A stretch of DNA of 64,000 bases, from NCBI GenBank assembly GCA_019722365.1, contig JADFUC010000894.1, positions 1 through 64,000 of the forward strand, given 5' to 3'. The translations under genes were made by a program, and so were the position numbers. Shown in pieces: positions 10,143 to 22,099 of the stretch; within the stretch, counting starts at the first letter, position 1, and each line of letters begins with the position of its first letter. This DNA comes from Lithospermum erythrorhizon. Its lineage: Eukaryota > Streptophyta > Magnoliopsida > Boraginales > Boraginaceae. The notes under the pieces were generated by a model, which saw only the letters and a list, made by a program, of their open reading frames with translations, was not told where the DNA came from and did not search any database.

Positions 10143-12726
10143 AGGAATAACATGTGAGAAAATTACAGAGACCACTTCCAGCGATTTAGTCAAACCCGAC
10201 TTGGCGTGTCTTTATTTCACGAATAAAGTGAGAAGAATTCTAGAACCTTCCTACTGTTCTAATTAAATAAAAAGATTTAGGGAGGTGGATAAATTTTTTC
10301 CTTTATTTTAGGTTTTTGAAGTCAATAAATATGAAATAACCCAAATTTTTATGATTTAAGTAATAATTGAGTAATTGCTCTACTTAAAACAAACTCGAAC
10401 TAGACAAGTGTATAGCTAAATACTACTCATATTATTTTTCCCTATAATTTGGGAACAATAAGACTTCCTCGTCTTTTGCTTGACAACTCCTACTTTGCTT
10501 AATACCTTCTCGTCTTCTTTGGCTTGAGTTAAGAAAGCTTCGTTATATATAATTTTCTCCTCCTTCCTTTCTCCTTCATTATGGTTGTGAGTTCCCCTCC
10601 CATTTTCCCAAATATTTTTCTTTCATTTTGTGGTTATTCTCCTCTAAAAGCATAATCCTAAAAGTTCTAACAAGTTTCAAGAAGTAAAAGATTGATATCG
10701 AATAGGTGATTGAAGTAATAAAGTTGTTGATATTTGGCTTAACTAGAGGTGAGTACTCATATCACATGTTTATAATCTTTCATACATTATGAATATGTGT
10801 ATTGTATATTTTGGGTTGTTGTAAGTGAATAACTATTAAAAGGATTCTGAGTATGTTGATACGATAATTAATAGGTGGATATATATAGAAAGTTATTTAT
10901 TGAGATGAGATTTAGTAAAATGTGATCTTGATTATATTAGTGTGGCGAGTGGTACATGTGTATAGAAAGTATAGAGAATGGGTTGAGTTGACTAATGTCG
11001 GTTTGTATTGAGAAACTATATTGAATATCAATATATGAGATATTAGGATATGACTATATTGGTAAAGAGTTAATGTTATACAATAACTGTTAAAATGAGA
11101 TTATATGTGTTTATGAATGTAATGAATAGAAAGAAATAAATCATTTGATGGATAACATTAAAGGATGAGATGAAAATACTGAAAATGAATTGTTGTGATA
11201 TTGATGTGAATATAGGATGTTGAGATTTATGAGGTTATGTCAAGATAACATGATAATAGAATGTGGTAAGATTATGAAAGTTGATACTTGATGTTGAGTT
11301 GTGAGAGGAGTTAATAATAAGGTGATATTAACATTATCATAACGTTATCGTATAATCTTATTGTTGTAGCATGAGATATTGATATGTTTTGATAAAGTAT
11401 GATAACCGACTTGATCGATTTACATGATGGTAATAGCTTGGAAATAATAACATATGTATCAAGAATATGTTAATGGGTCAATTGTACTTTGAAGTCATAA
11501 TGGATAGTAATATATGAAAGGAATGCGGACACGAAGATAATAAATGATGAGATATATGTATTGAGAAATTATCGAGGTATTGATGATATTGAGTGATATT
11601 GAATTGGTTATGTATTAAAATGATGTTATGATATGGCTATATTATGGAAGTGGATATGATTTGCGTTGTGACTTATGATTTGATATGTCCGGTATTCTTG
11701 AGAATCGTATCCCGTATGATCACGGTATTCGCCAAATCATTGCGTGTGTGTCAGGTATTTATTAAGAATCGGCTGACCTATGCTCCGGTGTTGATGGAAT
11801 CAACGGTCGTATGATTATGTGAACTATATTCCGGTTAGTTGGTCCCTCCTGCAGGTTGAGGTGTGTGTCCTGGCTACTTGGTGTAGAGGTAGCGGGCGAG
11901 ATGTATTTTGTTGGTCTTCGTTGCTTGGTGTGGGAGGCAGAATGGCCGTGTCCACTGCCGGTTGTGGTGTACTCCCGTCTACTTGGTGTAGAGGTAGCGG
12001 GAGAGTTGTATTTTGTTGGTATTCGTTTGCTTGGTGTAGAGGCAACAAATGACGTTTTTCCTCTATTAGGGTGGTGTAGACTCTAATAGGGGGCCGGAAT
12101 AGAGTTATTGTTGCTTATGTAATGTATTTGAGCTATTTGATATATAGTGTTATCTATTATTATGCAATTATTTTGTAAGTCGATTGTATTAAAATGGTTT
12201 GAAGATATTAAACTATGAGGATCATAAGAATTCTTAATTGATATGAATAAATATGATAAGATATAATGAAAGTAATTATCACGATTATGATATTGTTTAT
12301 ATATATGTGGTTGAATATGACTTGTTATATGAGTATTCACGAGCACACCACGGCTTCATGACTTCACATTCAAAGTAACCCCGTGTTGTTTATTGTTCAA
12401 GGAAAGTCGGCATTGCAGCATCAATTGTGGCGAAGAGTCGAGTAAATCATTATTCGAGATTTGGGTGGCTAGGATATCCTCAAAGGTCGTCAGTGTGTAC
12501 CTTGTTTTATGTCAAAGCATGTATTAAGAAAATGTGTTTGTATATGATGTATGATTGATGGAATTGTGAAGTGTAATAATTGTTGTTGTCTTAGATTACC
12601 ATCTGGGCATAGTCATGTTGTATTTTTCGTTCATTCTTTTGGTCCAGGTTGTATGGTGAACTCTGATGTTCATGTTGCCGGCGAGCCTAATCTCAGGGCG
12701 GCCAGAGCACGAGGCGGGTCGTTACA
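10143..12726 (+). repeat. Solo LTR of a Tekay-like Ty3-gypsy element
   Basis: The right end, GCGGGTCGTTACA, is the same terminus as the 5' LTR of the gypsy element ending at 32535 and the 3' LTR ending at 62950. Upstream, AGGTGAGTACTC near 10747 matches AGGTGAGTAC near 61738 in element 2. A minisatellite lies about 0.7 kb before the end, as in the other LTRs of this group. No internal domain follows on the right, hence solo LTR. The left end, near GGAATAACATG, is an estimate. Confidence 0.65.
11860..12055 (+). repeat. Minisatellite within the solo LTR
   Basis: Repeated TACTTGGTGTAGAGGTAGCG and GTATTTTGTTGGT(A/C)TTCG blocks occur in roughly two and a half imperfect units. Open frames in this stretch are produced by the repeat and are not genes. 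Confidence 0.7.
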
Positions 12727-13839
12727 AAATAGACCACCTTTTGGAGGTGAAAAATTGTTCATTCACTTTTTGATAGTCACTTTTGTGAAAAGCAAAAAGT
12801 TCTCTCTCCCTCTTTTCTCTATTTTTGGTCGACTAGTAGGTGGAAGAATTCCATTGAATTTTTACGCTGACCTCGATCATAGTTTGTATTTTAAAGGGGT
12901 TCTAGTAAAACCTCAGGAAGAACATTCGTTGGTGTGGAGCCAATGATCTTTGGCCTTGATGCCTTTGGATGTTCGTAGGTGTATCGCGATATTGTCTTTG
13001 GTACTGCGATATTTTATTCGGAAGAGCGGTACATATTTTTTGTCTCTTTAATTATTGTTTATAATACTGGTAGTAATCATGGGATCCGTATTCAAATAGT
13101 ATTGTTAGAATATTATTTATACACGTTAGAAACACCAACACTTTTTTACTTGTCATTCTACATTCATTTTCCAAACACATTTATCATTTCTTTTTATTAC
13201 ATCCCTAGACGTTAAATTTCTATGAACCATTTTTCTTGTTTACTTTGAATATTGAATGAGAATTAGATATATTTTAATTGTTTGTTCTCCTATAAATGAG
13301 GGTATACAAGTAACATTATATAATTTCTAAAAATTATAGGAAATAATTTAGTTAAAATTAACAAAAAATTTATTTTTGAAATACAGAGTATGAATAGTTC
13401 TGTGCAATGTACATATATTTTACTAGTTAAAGTAAATATATGGCTCACATTTTTACATAAAAAAATCAAAAGATAGGTCATTCAAGTAAAAGTGAGGAGT
13501 GGATAATAATTTTATTGATAAAAATATTTTTAAGTATGTACAGTCATGAATAAAGTCAAATTACCTTCCCAATCTATAACCATAGAGATGAGAACTTTCA
13601 AGTCACATTGAACAAGGATTTTTGGTATGCAAATTACTCTAGATGTTATCTTAGATGTCCATTGGTTTTAGCAAATGCAGTACATTCTAGTCTCCTTATT
13701 ACTTATATTGGGAAATTAATATACACTTGATCAATTTATTAAAATTCAGCACTCTACCTAATTTTTTTTTGTTGAAATAGCATTCCTATAAAAAGATAAA
13801 ATTACCATGGTTGGTGACGCCATCCGTTTAGCCCAAATA
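12727..13839. other. AT-rich intergenic sequence
   Basis: No credible reading frame, RNA gene or recognisable transposon domain. The first 200 bp after the solo LTR are not clearly part of it. Confidence 0.5.
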
Positions 13840-14290
13840 TACAGCGACCACTAAGCCACCGTTTCTTCTCTCTTACGTCTTTGGAACCCTTGCCCCCCTC
13901 GAGATCCGACCCGTCGGCCCAGGCCCCACTATTTCCTCCAGCGATTAGTCCCTCCTCTCACTCCGCGGCGTTCTTTCGCTGCTTCCAACCATTTTTATTT
14001 GAGCGTAAATAATTGGGGATAAAGGGGGTGGGGGAGGGGGCAAATTCATGGTGAGAGGATGGTCGAGAATTATATGGTGGTGGTGGTAGTGGTTTCTGTA
14101 AAAGAAAAATTAGTGGAGGTAGTGATGGTGGGGGTGATGGTGGTGGGAGTGATAGTGGTGGTAGTGGTGATTTGAAGTAGAAGAAAAGAGGAATGAAAAA
14201 AAGAAACAAGGAAGGAGAAGAGAAATGAGAGGGGTAGTTTTAACTTTTCGCAGGATACTATTTCAGTAAAAAATTGTGAAAGATGCTGAA
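13840..14290. other. GC-richer segment with G-runs and GGT/GTG repeats
   Basis: From 13840 to 13990 the DNA is unusually C/G-rich for the window. It is followed by four G-runs at 14015-14041 (four to six Gs each) that could form a G-quadruplex, and by imperfect GGT/GTG repeats at 14065-14175. The antisense proline-rich frame across it is low-complexity. It could be a promoter or 5' UTR remnant, but no adjoining gene is visible. Confidence 0.5.
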
Positions 14291-14295
14291 TCAGT

Positions 14296-14611
14296 AAATC
14301 TTAATAAGTCTCTCAAATGTGCGCCATTTTTCAAAATTTCTTCCTTTATTGTAGGTAAAGACTCGGATAAATAGTGATTGGTACATCACAAAAAAATAAG
14401 AAGTAGAAGAATAAAGTGGTCATTTTAAATGTGCGCCATTTTCAATAAATCTTAATTGTGAAGATCTTTGAATCGATGGAAATCTTAATAAGTCTCTCCA
14501 GATATTAAGCCATTTTTCAAATTTCTTCCTTTATTATAGGTAAAAATTCGAATAAATAGTGATTGGTACATCACAAATAAATAAAAAGTAGAAGAATAAA
14601 GTGGACATTTA
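14296..14611 (+). repeat. Tandem duplication, two units 184 bp apart
   Basis: The block from 14296 (AATCTTAATAAGTCTCTC, then TTTCTTCCTTTATT, AAATAGTGATTGGTACATCA, AGTAGAAGAATAAAGTGG) recurs from 14480 with a few per cent of differences. No coding capacity. Confidence 0.85.
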
Positions 14612-15049
14612 TGGTGGAAAGACTGAGGGTGGAGAAATTTGAGATATAAAGTCGGCCGACTCATTGATCAAAAGAGGCGAGGATCTCTTGAGGGTGGAGA
14701 AGGCGAGATATCGAAAATGATCAAAAAGAAACATAATATATATACATATGTAATTATTCAAAATAATTTTTTTATATCGAAATAAAAATCAAATAAGTGT
14801 GTACCATTTCATCGCACTTGAGAGGTAACTCTTCTTGTTAATGTTAAATTTTATGTTATAATAAAAATATTATTATTCAAAATTAATTATTAAAGACTCA
14901 TTATAATATAAAAAAAGCACCACATCTATTCCTATTCATAATTCAGTAAGGAATACGGAATAATAAAATCTAGAAAATATAATAAATTTATTGAAGTATT
15001 TATTATATGTTGATTTAGTAATTTTGAGATCTTCAACCCAATAATAATA
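14612..15049. other. AT-rich intergenic sequence
   Basis: It contains two copies of GAGGGTGGAGAA (near 14625 and 14690) followed by AT-rich DNA. Nothing else is recognised. Confidence 0.5.
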
Positions 15050-15286
15050 CTCCCTCCGTTTTTTTAGTTGTCGTTTTAACCATTTGCACTTAGATTAAGG
15101 AAAATGAAAAGTAGTCAAAAAGTGAATGATACTCAATTGAAACAATATCATTGGTTGTTTGTTTATTTAAAGAGAAAAATTAGTCAAAAAGTACATTAAA
15201 AATGTAAAAATATTATTTATTATGCCAAAACGACAACTATAAAAAAATAATTTTTGATTAAGCAGTATTTATAAAAGAGGAGGGAG
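15050..15286 (+). mobile_element. MITE copy 2 (Stowaway-like, best preserved)
   Basis: 237 bp, flanked by TA at 15048-15049 and 15287-15288. The left end CTCCCTCCGTTTTTTTAG is mirrored by the right end TTTATAAAAGAGGAGGGAG, giving terminal inverted repeats with the CTCCCTCC terminus and TA target duplication typical of Stowaway-type Tc1/mariner MITEs. Two AGTCAAAAAGT blocks occur inside. Non-coding. Confidence 0.85.
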
Positions 15287-17346
15287 TATTGAACTAAAAG
15301 AAAGATACAAGCTAACCTAAAAGCGTATACTGCGTAATGCTTCATTGGAATTCCTCTGGAATTTACTTTTATTTTTCAATCGTATCATCAATTTTGTGAA
15401 ACTTGTGAGAAGGTTGGTTCTAATCTTACTTTGTGATATACTGATAATGCAATCTCATAAGATTGCATGTCGATGAATTATGCGTTCATTGAGTAAAGAA
15501 AATGCTATATTGTTGAAGAAATAAGACACGTGAGTCGTTGTTGAATAAAATGATGTTATATTATATTATTCTGAGAACTAACGAAAGAATTGAATGTTAT
15601 GATAGCCAACTCCTACTATTTGAAATAATGAGTCGTAATAAGCGAGAGACCTTTTAATGTGATTTAAAGAAAAGTTTAATGAGTTATTATTAGTGCATTA
15701 AAGTAAAATACATATGTTTAAGTTATCTATTTTAATTATTCAATTCTCATTATTATTAATTTTCTTAGAATATACAACATCAAAATAAAGTATATTTTAT
15801 CCAAGTTTTAGTTTTTAATAAGTTCAAAGTATTATTACAATTTATTTATGAGATTTTAGTAGCATAGTATTATAGTTTATGAATAACTATCAATCTTATA
15901 ATTTTTTTATAATAATAAAAAAATATAGCATAGTATACTTCCAAAGAAACTATAGTACAATATACCTCCAAAATAAAAATAAAAATTATGATTTATTTGT
16001 GCCAAAAAATATAAAAAGTCATGGGTAATGTCTTCTAAAATACTAATGTATGTAACCTAAACTTTAATTTCATTTACACTACAATTTAATGAATTTAATT
16101 TGCATTCTTCTTTACTTATGATTAATATAATTACTTACTTTTAAATTATTAAATATATTTTGATACTAATTTAAAATCTATTAGTTTTTAAAATTATTAA
16201 TTGTACACCTTTTGTATTTATTTTGAATATTATTATATTATCCTTGTGGTTATAATCTTTCTTTTGCAAGCCATATATATTATCATAAAATATCGAAATT
16301 ACTTCTAACAATGTAGTTTAACTCTAAAAGACTATATTAAAATACGAAAAAAATTGATCTTTCGTCTAAATTGTCGATCATTATATATCGTCTTGAAACT
16401 ATAAAATAAAATTTATGCATTATATTGCCTCTATTTTTGTGATTTGAATCTAAAAATATATTTGTTGAAATTTGCATACAAATAGAAGAAGAAAAATTTA
16501 TATTTATTCTAATTTAAAGAAAACACCTTACTAATAGAATATGTATCCATTTGTAAAATAGGGTGGTTACTGATTTTAGTAAATGCAAAATATTGTGGTG
16601 TAATTACTGCGTTAATATCCACTTTTTTGTCTATTAATAATTTCATTGATTTTTAATTGTAATGAAATTATATGTAAATAATTAATTAATCATAACATAT
16701 AAATTGAAAGAAGCAAAATAGTTTTAACAAAAATGGAAGAAACACGTGAAATGCGTTCTCACTTTTTATAAGGTATATAGACTAATGGCTGATAAGTGAT
16801 AACGGATGGTCACATGAGGTCGAAAGAAGTCTTTTGAATGTTTGTTTTACATTGTGGTATCCGATAGACCTTGGTTGTTTTGCTAAGCTTCCGGAACTCG
16901 TTCTTAAAGAAAGTGCTACTAATAGTATAAAGAATAATATGGAGGATTGTTAATAGTATCAGCATGACAGCAACAGTCTTATATGTACTGCAATATGTAA
17001 TGGTAGCTCAAAGTTAGAAAATGTGGAATTCCAGGCAAGAAGCTCCAACATTGTTATATTTCCATGTCTAAACTCCGTTAACTCTTATTCTATCGTTTAA
17101 TGTAATACTATTAATACTATATTACTTATCAAAAAAAAAAATATTACGTAGTAGAAAGCAACAATAATCAAACTTCTCACCCGAAAAAATGTTCAGAATC
17201 ACTCAACTCATAGGAAACATTTTTATTAGCATATCAATGGTCAAAGGTTCCTATATATGTCAAGAAAGTGAAATTCTGGCAAATAAATAGGTGCAAATTG
17301 ACTTGTCCTAAAATTCCGAGCATTTCAAGCATACATGAACTTCTCT
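15287..17346. other. AT-rich region downstream of the pyruvate decarboxylase gene
   Basis: No gene-like frame on either strand. 15690-16740 is extremely AT-rich. The last few hundred bases (about 17000-17346) should hold the 3' UTR of the minus-strand pyruvate decarboxylase gene. Candidate polyadenylation words exist but none stands out. Confidence 0.5.
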
Positions 17347-20300
17347 TTATTGGGGATTTGGTGGGCGGCTATTTGCAGATGAGACTCTTGATCCCCATTC
17401 AAGCAACTCTTTGCTTGTATCATGTTTGTGACAAATCACTTCAATGAAACAGAGACAATCTTTCTTTTCACCAGTTGCCATATCAATTGCTTCTACCAGA
17501 TCCTCTTCTGTTTTCACCTTCAAAAAAATACATAATTAACATGAGATACTGGTAAAGCCCATCCTAAAAAATACTAATTTATATGTTGCCCTTAAGCTCC
17601 CACAAATGTCAATAGATTACAAAGAATGTACCAAATATATCCCTGGCTCGTTAAGATCATGGAGTCGATTGTTGAACCATACAACTACTGGCATTTCAAT
17701 TTAATTTAGGCGGTTGACAAATCAATTAAAAAAACTCAATTTTGGCCCAACATTATTATTGTTTAGACTTTGATGTATAAGTGGATAGTGTTTAGTATCC
17801 AATTGTATGAATCTTGATATATAATTATTCTCGTTCGAGTTAATCAAGCAATTGTGGATACCTTTTTAGTCCAGCAATTGCCTTCTCCATTAGAAATGGC
17901 ATCAACTAAGCCAGTGTAGTTCCAGTTCTTGATGACATTGTAAGGCCCATCATGAATCTCCACCTCAATGGTGTATCCTCCATTGTTAATCAAGAAAATG
18001 ATGTTCTTTTGGTTACAACGGATCATAGTTGACACATCTTGCGCTGTCACCTGTCAACCAAAATTTATAATGGAACCAAGTTCAATATTATGTTTGTCAT
18101 CAATATTTCACTTGTTCCACAAAAAAATTTCATAAATGGTCTGTTTTTCAGAAGAATACCTGAAAGCTCCCATCACCAATGCAAGAAATAACCCTCTTAT
18201 TCGGCGCAGACTGTGCATAGCCTAGTGTAGCACCAACAGACCAGCCAATCGAACCATATTGCATTTGAAATTCATACCTGCAACACCAACTTTTCGTCCC
18301 TTCAGTTTTTCAAATGGATAATATAAACAGATTTGTTGGTGCTGATTGGTCGATTCAGAAATTTAGTTTAGGAGAACAAAGTGTATATAAACATAAAATT
18401 TGAGGACTGCCCAATTTCAAGGGGCAAAGAAAGAAGGGCAATTATAATGAAAAATTTCAAGATCCAAGGGTGGCTTTTGATTAACCCTGCCTCCCTTGGT
18501 TCAGTTGATGTATGAATGTGCTACCTACCCACAACCCTCAGGCAAATTCAGCTTCTGACAATTGAACCAAGAATCCCCTGTCTCAGCTATGACAGCAGAG
18601 TCGCCTGACAGCATTTTTTGAATGTATTTGAAGAGAATGTTGACCCTCAAAGGCTCATCTGGCTCACTTTCCAGAGGTTTTCCTTCTGGGACAAAGATAC
18701 GACGATAGTTATCTTGAGCAGTGGTATTCTTATTCAGCTTCTTTGCAAGTTCATGGAGGAAATCTTTCATCATAATGCATCCAAATGTTGGTCCATTTCC
18801 GATCACAACTCTATCAGGCTGCACGATTACAGCTTTCTCCTTTTTTAGTAACAGTGAGTAACCAACTGAGCTATAGTCGTTGAATATTGGACCAGCAAAT
18901 AAGTAAGCATCAGCTGATTCAACAATCTCTGCGCAGAATGGTGTGCCTACGGCTCCCCAATAAGTTCCAATGAAGTTGGGATGGTACTCTGGTACCATCC
19001 CCTTTGCAGATGGCATTGTGGCTATTGGATAGCCGGAAGCATTAGCCAATTCAACGAAGGAAGAGGAGGCTTTAGAAACTCTCAGTTTTGGCCCTCCAAC
19101 TAAAACGGGCTTCACTGCTTTGTTCAGGAAAGCAGCCGCTGCATCGACTGCTGCTTCTAGGCCTTTCTTATTGCTTAATCTGCAATGTAGCTACATTCAA
19201 AATCACCATTTTTCAAATACTATTATTTCAAATAAAAACAAGAAATAATAGGAACCAACCTAGGAGATATTGAGAATGGAATAGGTTCTCTGCTGAAAGT
19301 TGGATGAGGAATGGCAGGCAAGTTACAACTAATACTGATGTAGACTGGCTTGCTCTCTTTTAAAGCAGTGGAAATGGCTGTATCAATTTGTTCATGCGCA
19401 TCTTCCAAGTTGTTCACCACTGCCTAGTTAGTTACCAATTCCAAATTAGAAAACGTATCATAAATATGCTACACAGAGTTTGACTATGGATTCGTTAGCT
19501 ATAGTCCTTTCATGGAAACTAGCCAAAAAGAAACAAACAAAAAAATCAAGATCTCTTACACCTATATATGAATACGCTTGTATCAAGAAACATAAATGCA
19601 TTTGGCATTGCATTATTACAATCTTTGTTTTGTTCAAACTATATTTCTAGAAACATAAATTCATAGAGATTGTTACAATCTTTGTATTGTTCAAACAAGA
19701 GTAAAACCAAGACATATATACAATCCAACAAGGAAAGTATGTTTAGGTAAATTACAAATCCATTCGAGGATCTCGCAAACAATCCTCAATGTTAACAATG
19801 GTTATAAATTGGGTCATTTAAGGTTGACCAATGAAAAATATTTTAGAAAAAGAATTTGAACCTTAAAATTGATCTAGAATAATATGAAATCAAAGCTTTA
19901 TTTGCATGCACTAGTATGACAACAATGAAGGAAAATTTGAGAAAATCTTTAGAGGACTAAAGTTGCAACTTTTATTAAATACCACGAACCAAAGTCATAA
20001 CTTGTAAAACAACTAAAATGTAAATTCAACTGCCATTATACATCTACGCATTATTTATTTATAGTAAAACAAAAACTTTACTTTTTTAGAAATGATCCCC
20101 ATGGTTTGTAGTTTGTACAAATATCCGGAGTAATAATTTGAAGTCATTTTTGGCATACCTGGTAGCAAGTGACTGTCTGAAAACATCTGAGTTCTTGACT
20201 AAAATCAGGCAATCCAATAGTATGATGAAGAATCCTATTAGTCCCAAAATCATTTGAATTAGGCCCTCCAACAATAAAAATAACAGGAAGATTTTCACTA

Positions 20301-20711
20301 TACACTGCAAAGAATAAAGATTAAGCACACCGAAAGCACTACGTAACGAACAACACATGTCGGTAATCCGTAACAACACATGCACCGACCCCACGAGATC
20401 GGGCATACCCATCGGCTGCATAGCCAGCATTGAGCTCATTGCAGCAGCCAACATTGGTAAGCCCGGGCTCGGCAATAAGGTGATCGAGAAGTGTTAGATT
20501 AAAGTCACCGGGCACCGAGAACATGCCATTGCAAATGTATCTAATTGTTTCTGAAATGCACTATTGCCTAGATGGCGCCTCTGTAGCACTCACAAAGGCC
20601 ACGATTTATGTGGAATGTGTATCTTGATGGTGCAAATGTAACCATTGCCTGTGACATCCTACATTACTGTTGGTTGCGACGCATGCACTAGTAACTTGTC
20701 ACGGAATCCAT
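17347..20711 (-). CDS. PDC: Pyruvate decarboxylase (thiamine-diphosphate dependent), six exons, first exon disrupted
   Basis: Cytosolic enzyme that converts pyruvate to acetaldehyde and CO2, the first step of ethanolic fermentation under low oxygen. Exons: 20711-20159, 19423-19260, 19179-18529, 18277-18160, 18050-17862, 17517-17347 (stop TAA). All junctions are GT..AG, and exons 2-6 join in phase to about 430 residues ending SRPPNPQ. Catalytic features visible: [18 protein letters not shown] with the cofactor-activating Glu, the His pair in [14 protein letters not shown] and INNGGYTIE (TPP/Mg motif). Exon 1 is damaged: VVT is followed by unrelated codons and a stop where FTVGGLSVLNAIAG should stand. 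A +2 shift precedes YSENLP, and the N-terminus shows GRHL-like codons only with indels. ATG at 20711 is chosen by length and similarity to family starts. Either a recent pseudogene or sequence error in exon 1. Confidence 0.9.
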
Positions 20712-20944
20712 TTTTTCTCTAATTTTTATCTTTCTGAAACGAAGCACGCAAAAAGCTCTCGGCTGTATGGCAGTTATCAGATACGCTATGGTATTTATAG
20801 GCGATTCAGGTAGCGTACCGCTACGCCGCAATCAGAAAGTGCATCTGTGGTGTTCTTTTTGTTCTTTTTTTGGTTTTGCGTGTTCTTTTTGTGTTCTTTT
20901 TTTGGCTTTGCTATAAATGCATTTAAACCAGGATAAATGTAATT
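20712..20944 (-). promoter_or_regulatory. Putative promoter of the pyruvate decarboxylase gene
   Basis: On the minus strand CTATAAATACC (20790-20800) is a good TATA box, about 85 bp before the ATG. Farther upstream AAACCA occurs on the minus strand (20876-20871) and AAACCAGG on the plus strand (20925-20932). AAACCA is the core of plant anaerobic-response and hypoxia-responsive elements, which fits a fermentation gene. A roughly 30-bp T-rich sequence is tandemly duplicated at 20851-20911. A copia LTR begins near 20945. Function is inferred from motif and position only. Confidence 0.5.
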
Positions 20945-21253
20945 ACGTGAAAGAAAATACGCCGTAAGAAAGTAACAACACCGTGAAATTTAACGCCAGA
21001 TCCCTAACGACGTGTTAGGGACTAATCCACGGGCGTAGCCACCGTAAAATTTCACTATAACGGGAAGAAATGCATTATAATATTTTGGACTGAAATAGTC
21101 AAGTAATGCACTTTCAAGCAGTCTTACAAAACTTCAAGCTATTTGGTACAGAAAATAAACCTATATACTAGCTTTCTTCTGCTTGTATATAGGCTAAGGA
21201 AGAGGAACAAAAAGCATTAGTTGACAATGTGTAGTCCATCAAGTCACTTTCAA
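20945..21253 (-). repeat. 3' LTR of the Tork-type element
   Basis: It aligns with 25253-25559. Its minus-strand start (TTGAAAGTGACTTGATGG) lies directly after a polypurine stretch. The outer (low) end is approximate, placed where similarity to the 5' LTR ends near AAATACG..GTAAGAAAG. Confidence 0.7.
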
Positions 21254-21264
21254 ATCTCCACCTT
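21254..21264 (-). other. Polypurine tract of the Tork-type element
   Basis: AAGGTGGAGAT on the minus strand immediately precedes the 3' LTR, the usual copia arrangement. Confidence 0.65.
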
Positions 21265-21439
21265 GACTTGAATCCTCCGCAAATGTCAGATAAATAGAAA
21301 AACTTCCCATTAGCGCACTGATGTATCCAAAATACGTTATACGCCGTATAAGGAATGATGTGCAGATGCACCGTATGTGGCTCGCCGTATTGCCCACCTA
21401 CGTGCAATCATCACTTCCGAATATTCAAAGAAGTCCGTG

Positions 21440-21760
21440 ACAATGTCGAACTTGCTCTACGTAATCGCTTCGTAAACATATCGTATTGCTATCCGCTAGC
21501 ACTCCACTTTGGTTTTTACCTTAATCCTCTTCTCACCTCTCAGAAAATGATATCGCACATCAATGTGCTTTGTCCTATCATGATGAACCTGATCCTTGGT
21601 TAAACATATTGCACTCAAACTGTCACAATATATCACCGTCTGATCGTGATGTAGCCCCAAATCACTAACTAGTCCTTTCAACCAGACACCTCCCAGCAGC
21701 TCGAAGTTCCATATACTCGCCAAGAGGCATCGAAGTTACGCTGATCAGAAGCGTGAGTCT
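21440..21760 (-). pseudogene. RNase H remnant of the Tork-type element
   Basis: The minus-strand frame ending near 21496 contains VIYCDSLSAICLTKDQVHHD followed by RTKHIDVRYHFLR, the C-terminal RNase H motif of copia polyproteins. The preceding EAEYM..TEAAKE segment is damaged. Confidence 0.75.
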
Positions 21761-22099
21761 CCAACTCACAAATCAAAAACCACCAAGCAGTAAAATCATA
21801 ACCAAATATAGATCTTCTATCGCTCACATCTCCAAAGATAGTCGTAATCGTAGTATCCGTAAATTAAACACCGATTTTATTACCACCATAACAAAGAACA
21901 ATATGGTACCTTCAGATAACGAAAATCTTCACACCAATGTTCTTTTTCAAGGTCACCTATGAACCGATCGACAAAGATTAATAACAAAGATATGCAAGAT
22001 CAGTTCAAGTGTACTCACGTAGATACATCAAACTTCCAAACGCATCAAGATAAGGTACGCTGCTCCATGTAAACTTTCTCAAATAGATGATCAGGCTAA

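Noticed and set aside
11819..12086. Overlapping 70-77 codon frames on both strands
   Set aside because: They lie in the minisatellite of the solo LTR; open frames on both strands arise from the repeat.
12551..12946. 131-codon frame
   Set aside because: It crosses the end of the solo LTR into flanking DNA, with no motif and no promoter.
13958..14209. Proline-rich minus-strand frame
   Set aside because: Low-complexity product of the GGT/GTG repeat and G-runs.
18618..18848. 76-codon plus-strand frame
   Set aside because: Antisense shadow of exon 3 of pyruvate decarboxylase.
20290..20335. Extra intron before YSENLP in pyruvate decarboxylase
   Set aside because: TTATTCTTTGCAG looks like a splice acceptor, but no donor gives an intron of normal plant length and the coding codons before it are still missing. 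A frameshift or sequence error fits better.
20086..20475. 129-codon minus-strand frame starting within exon 1
   Set aside because: Out-of-frame reading of pyruvate decarboxylase exon 1. The real frame is recognised by [18 protein letters not shown] and RILHHTIG.
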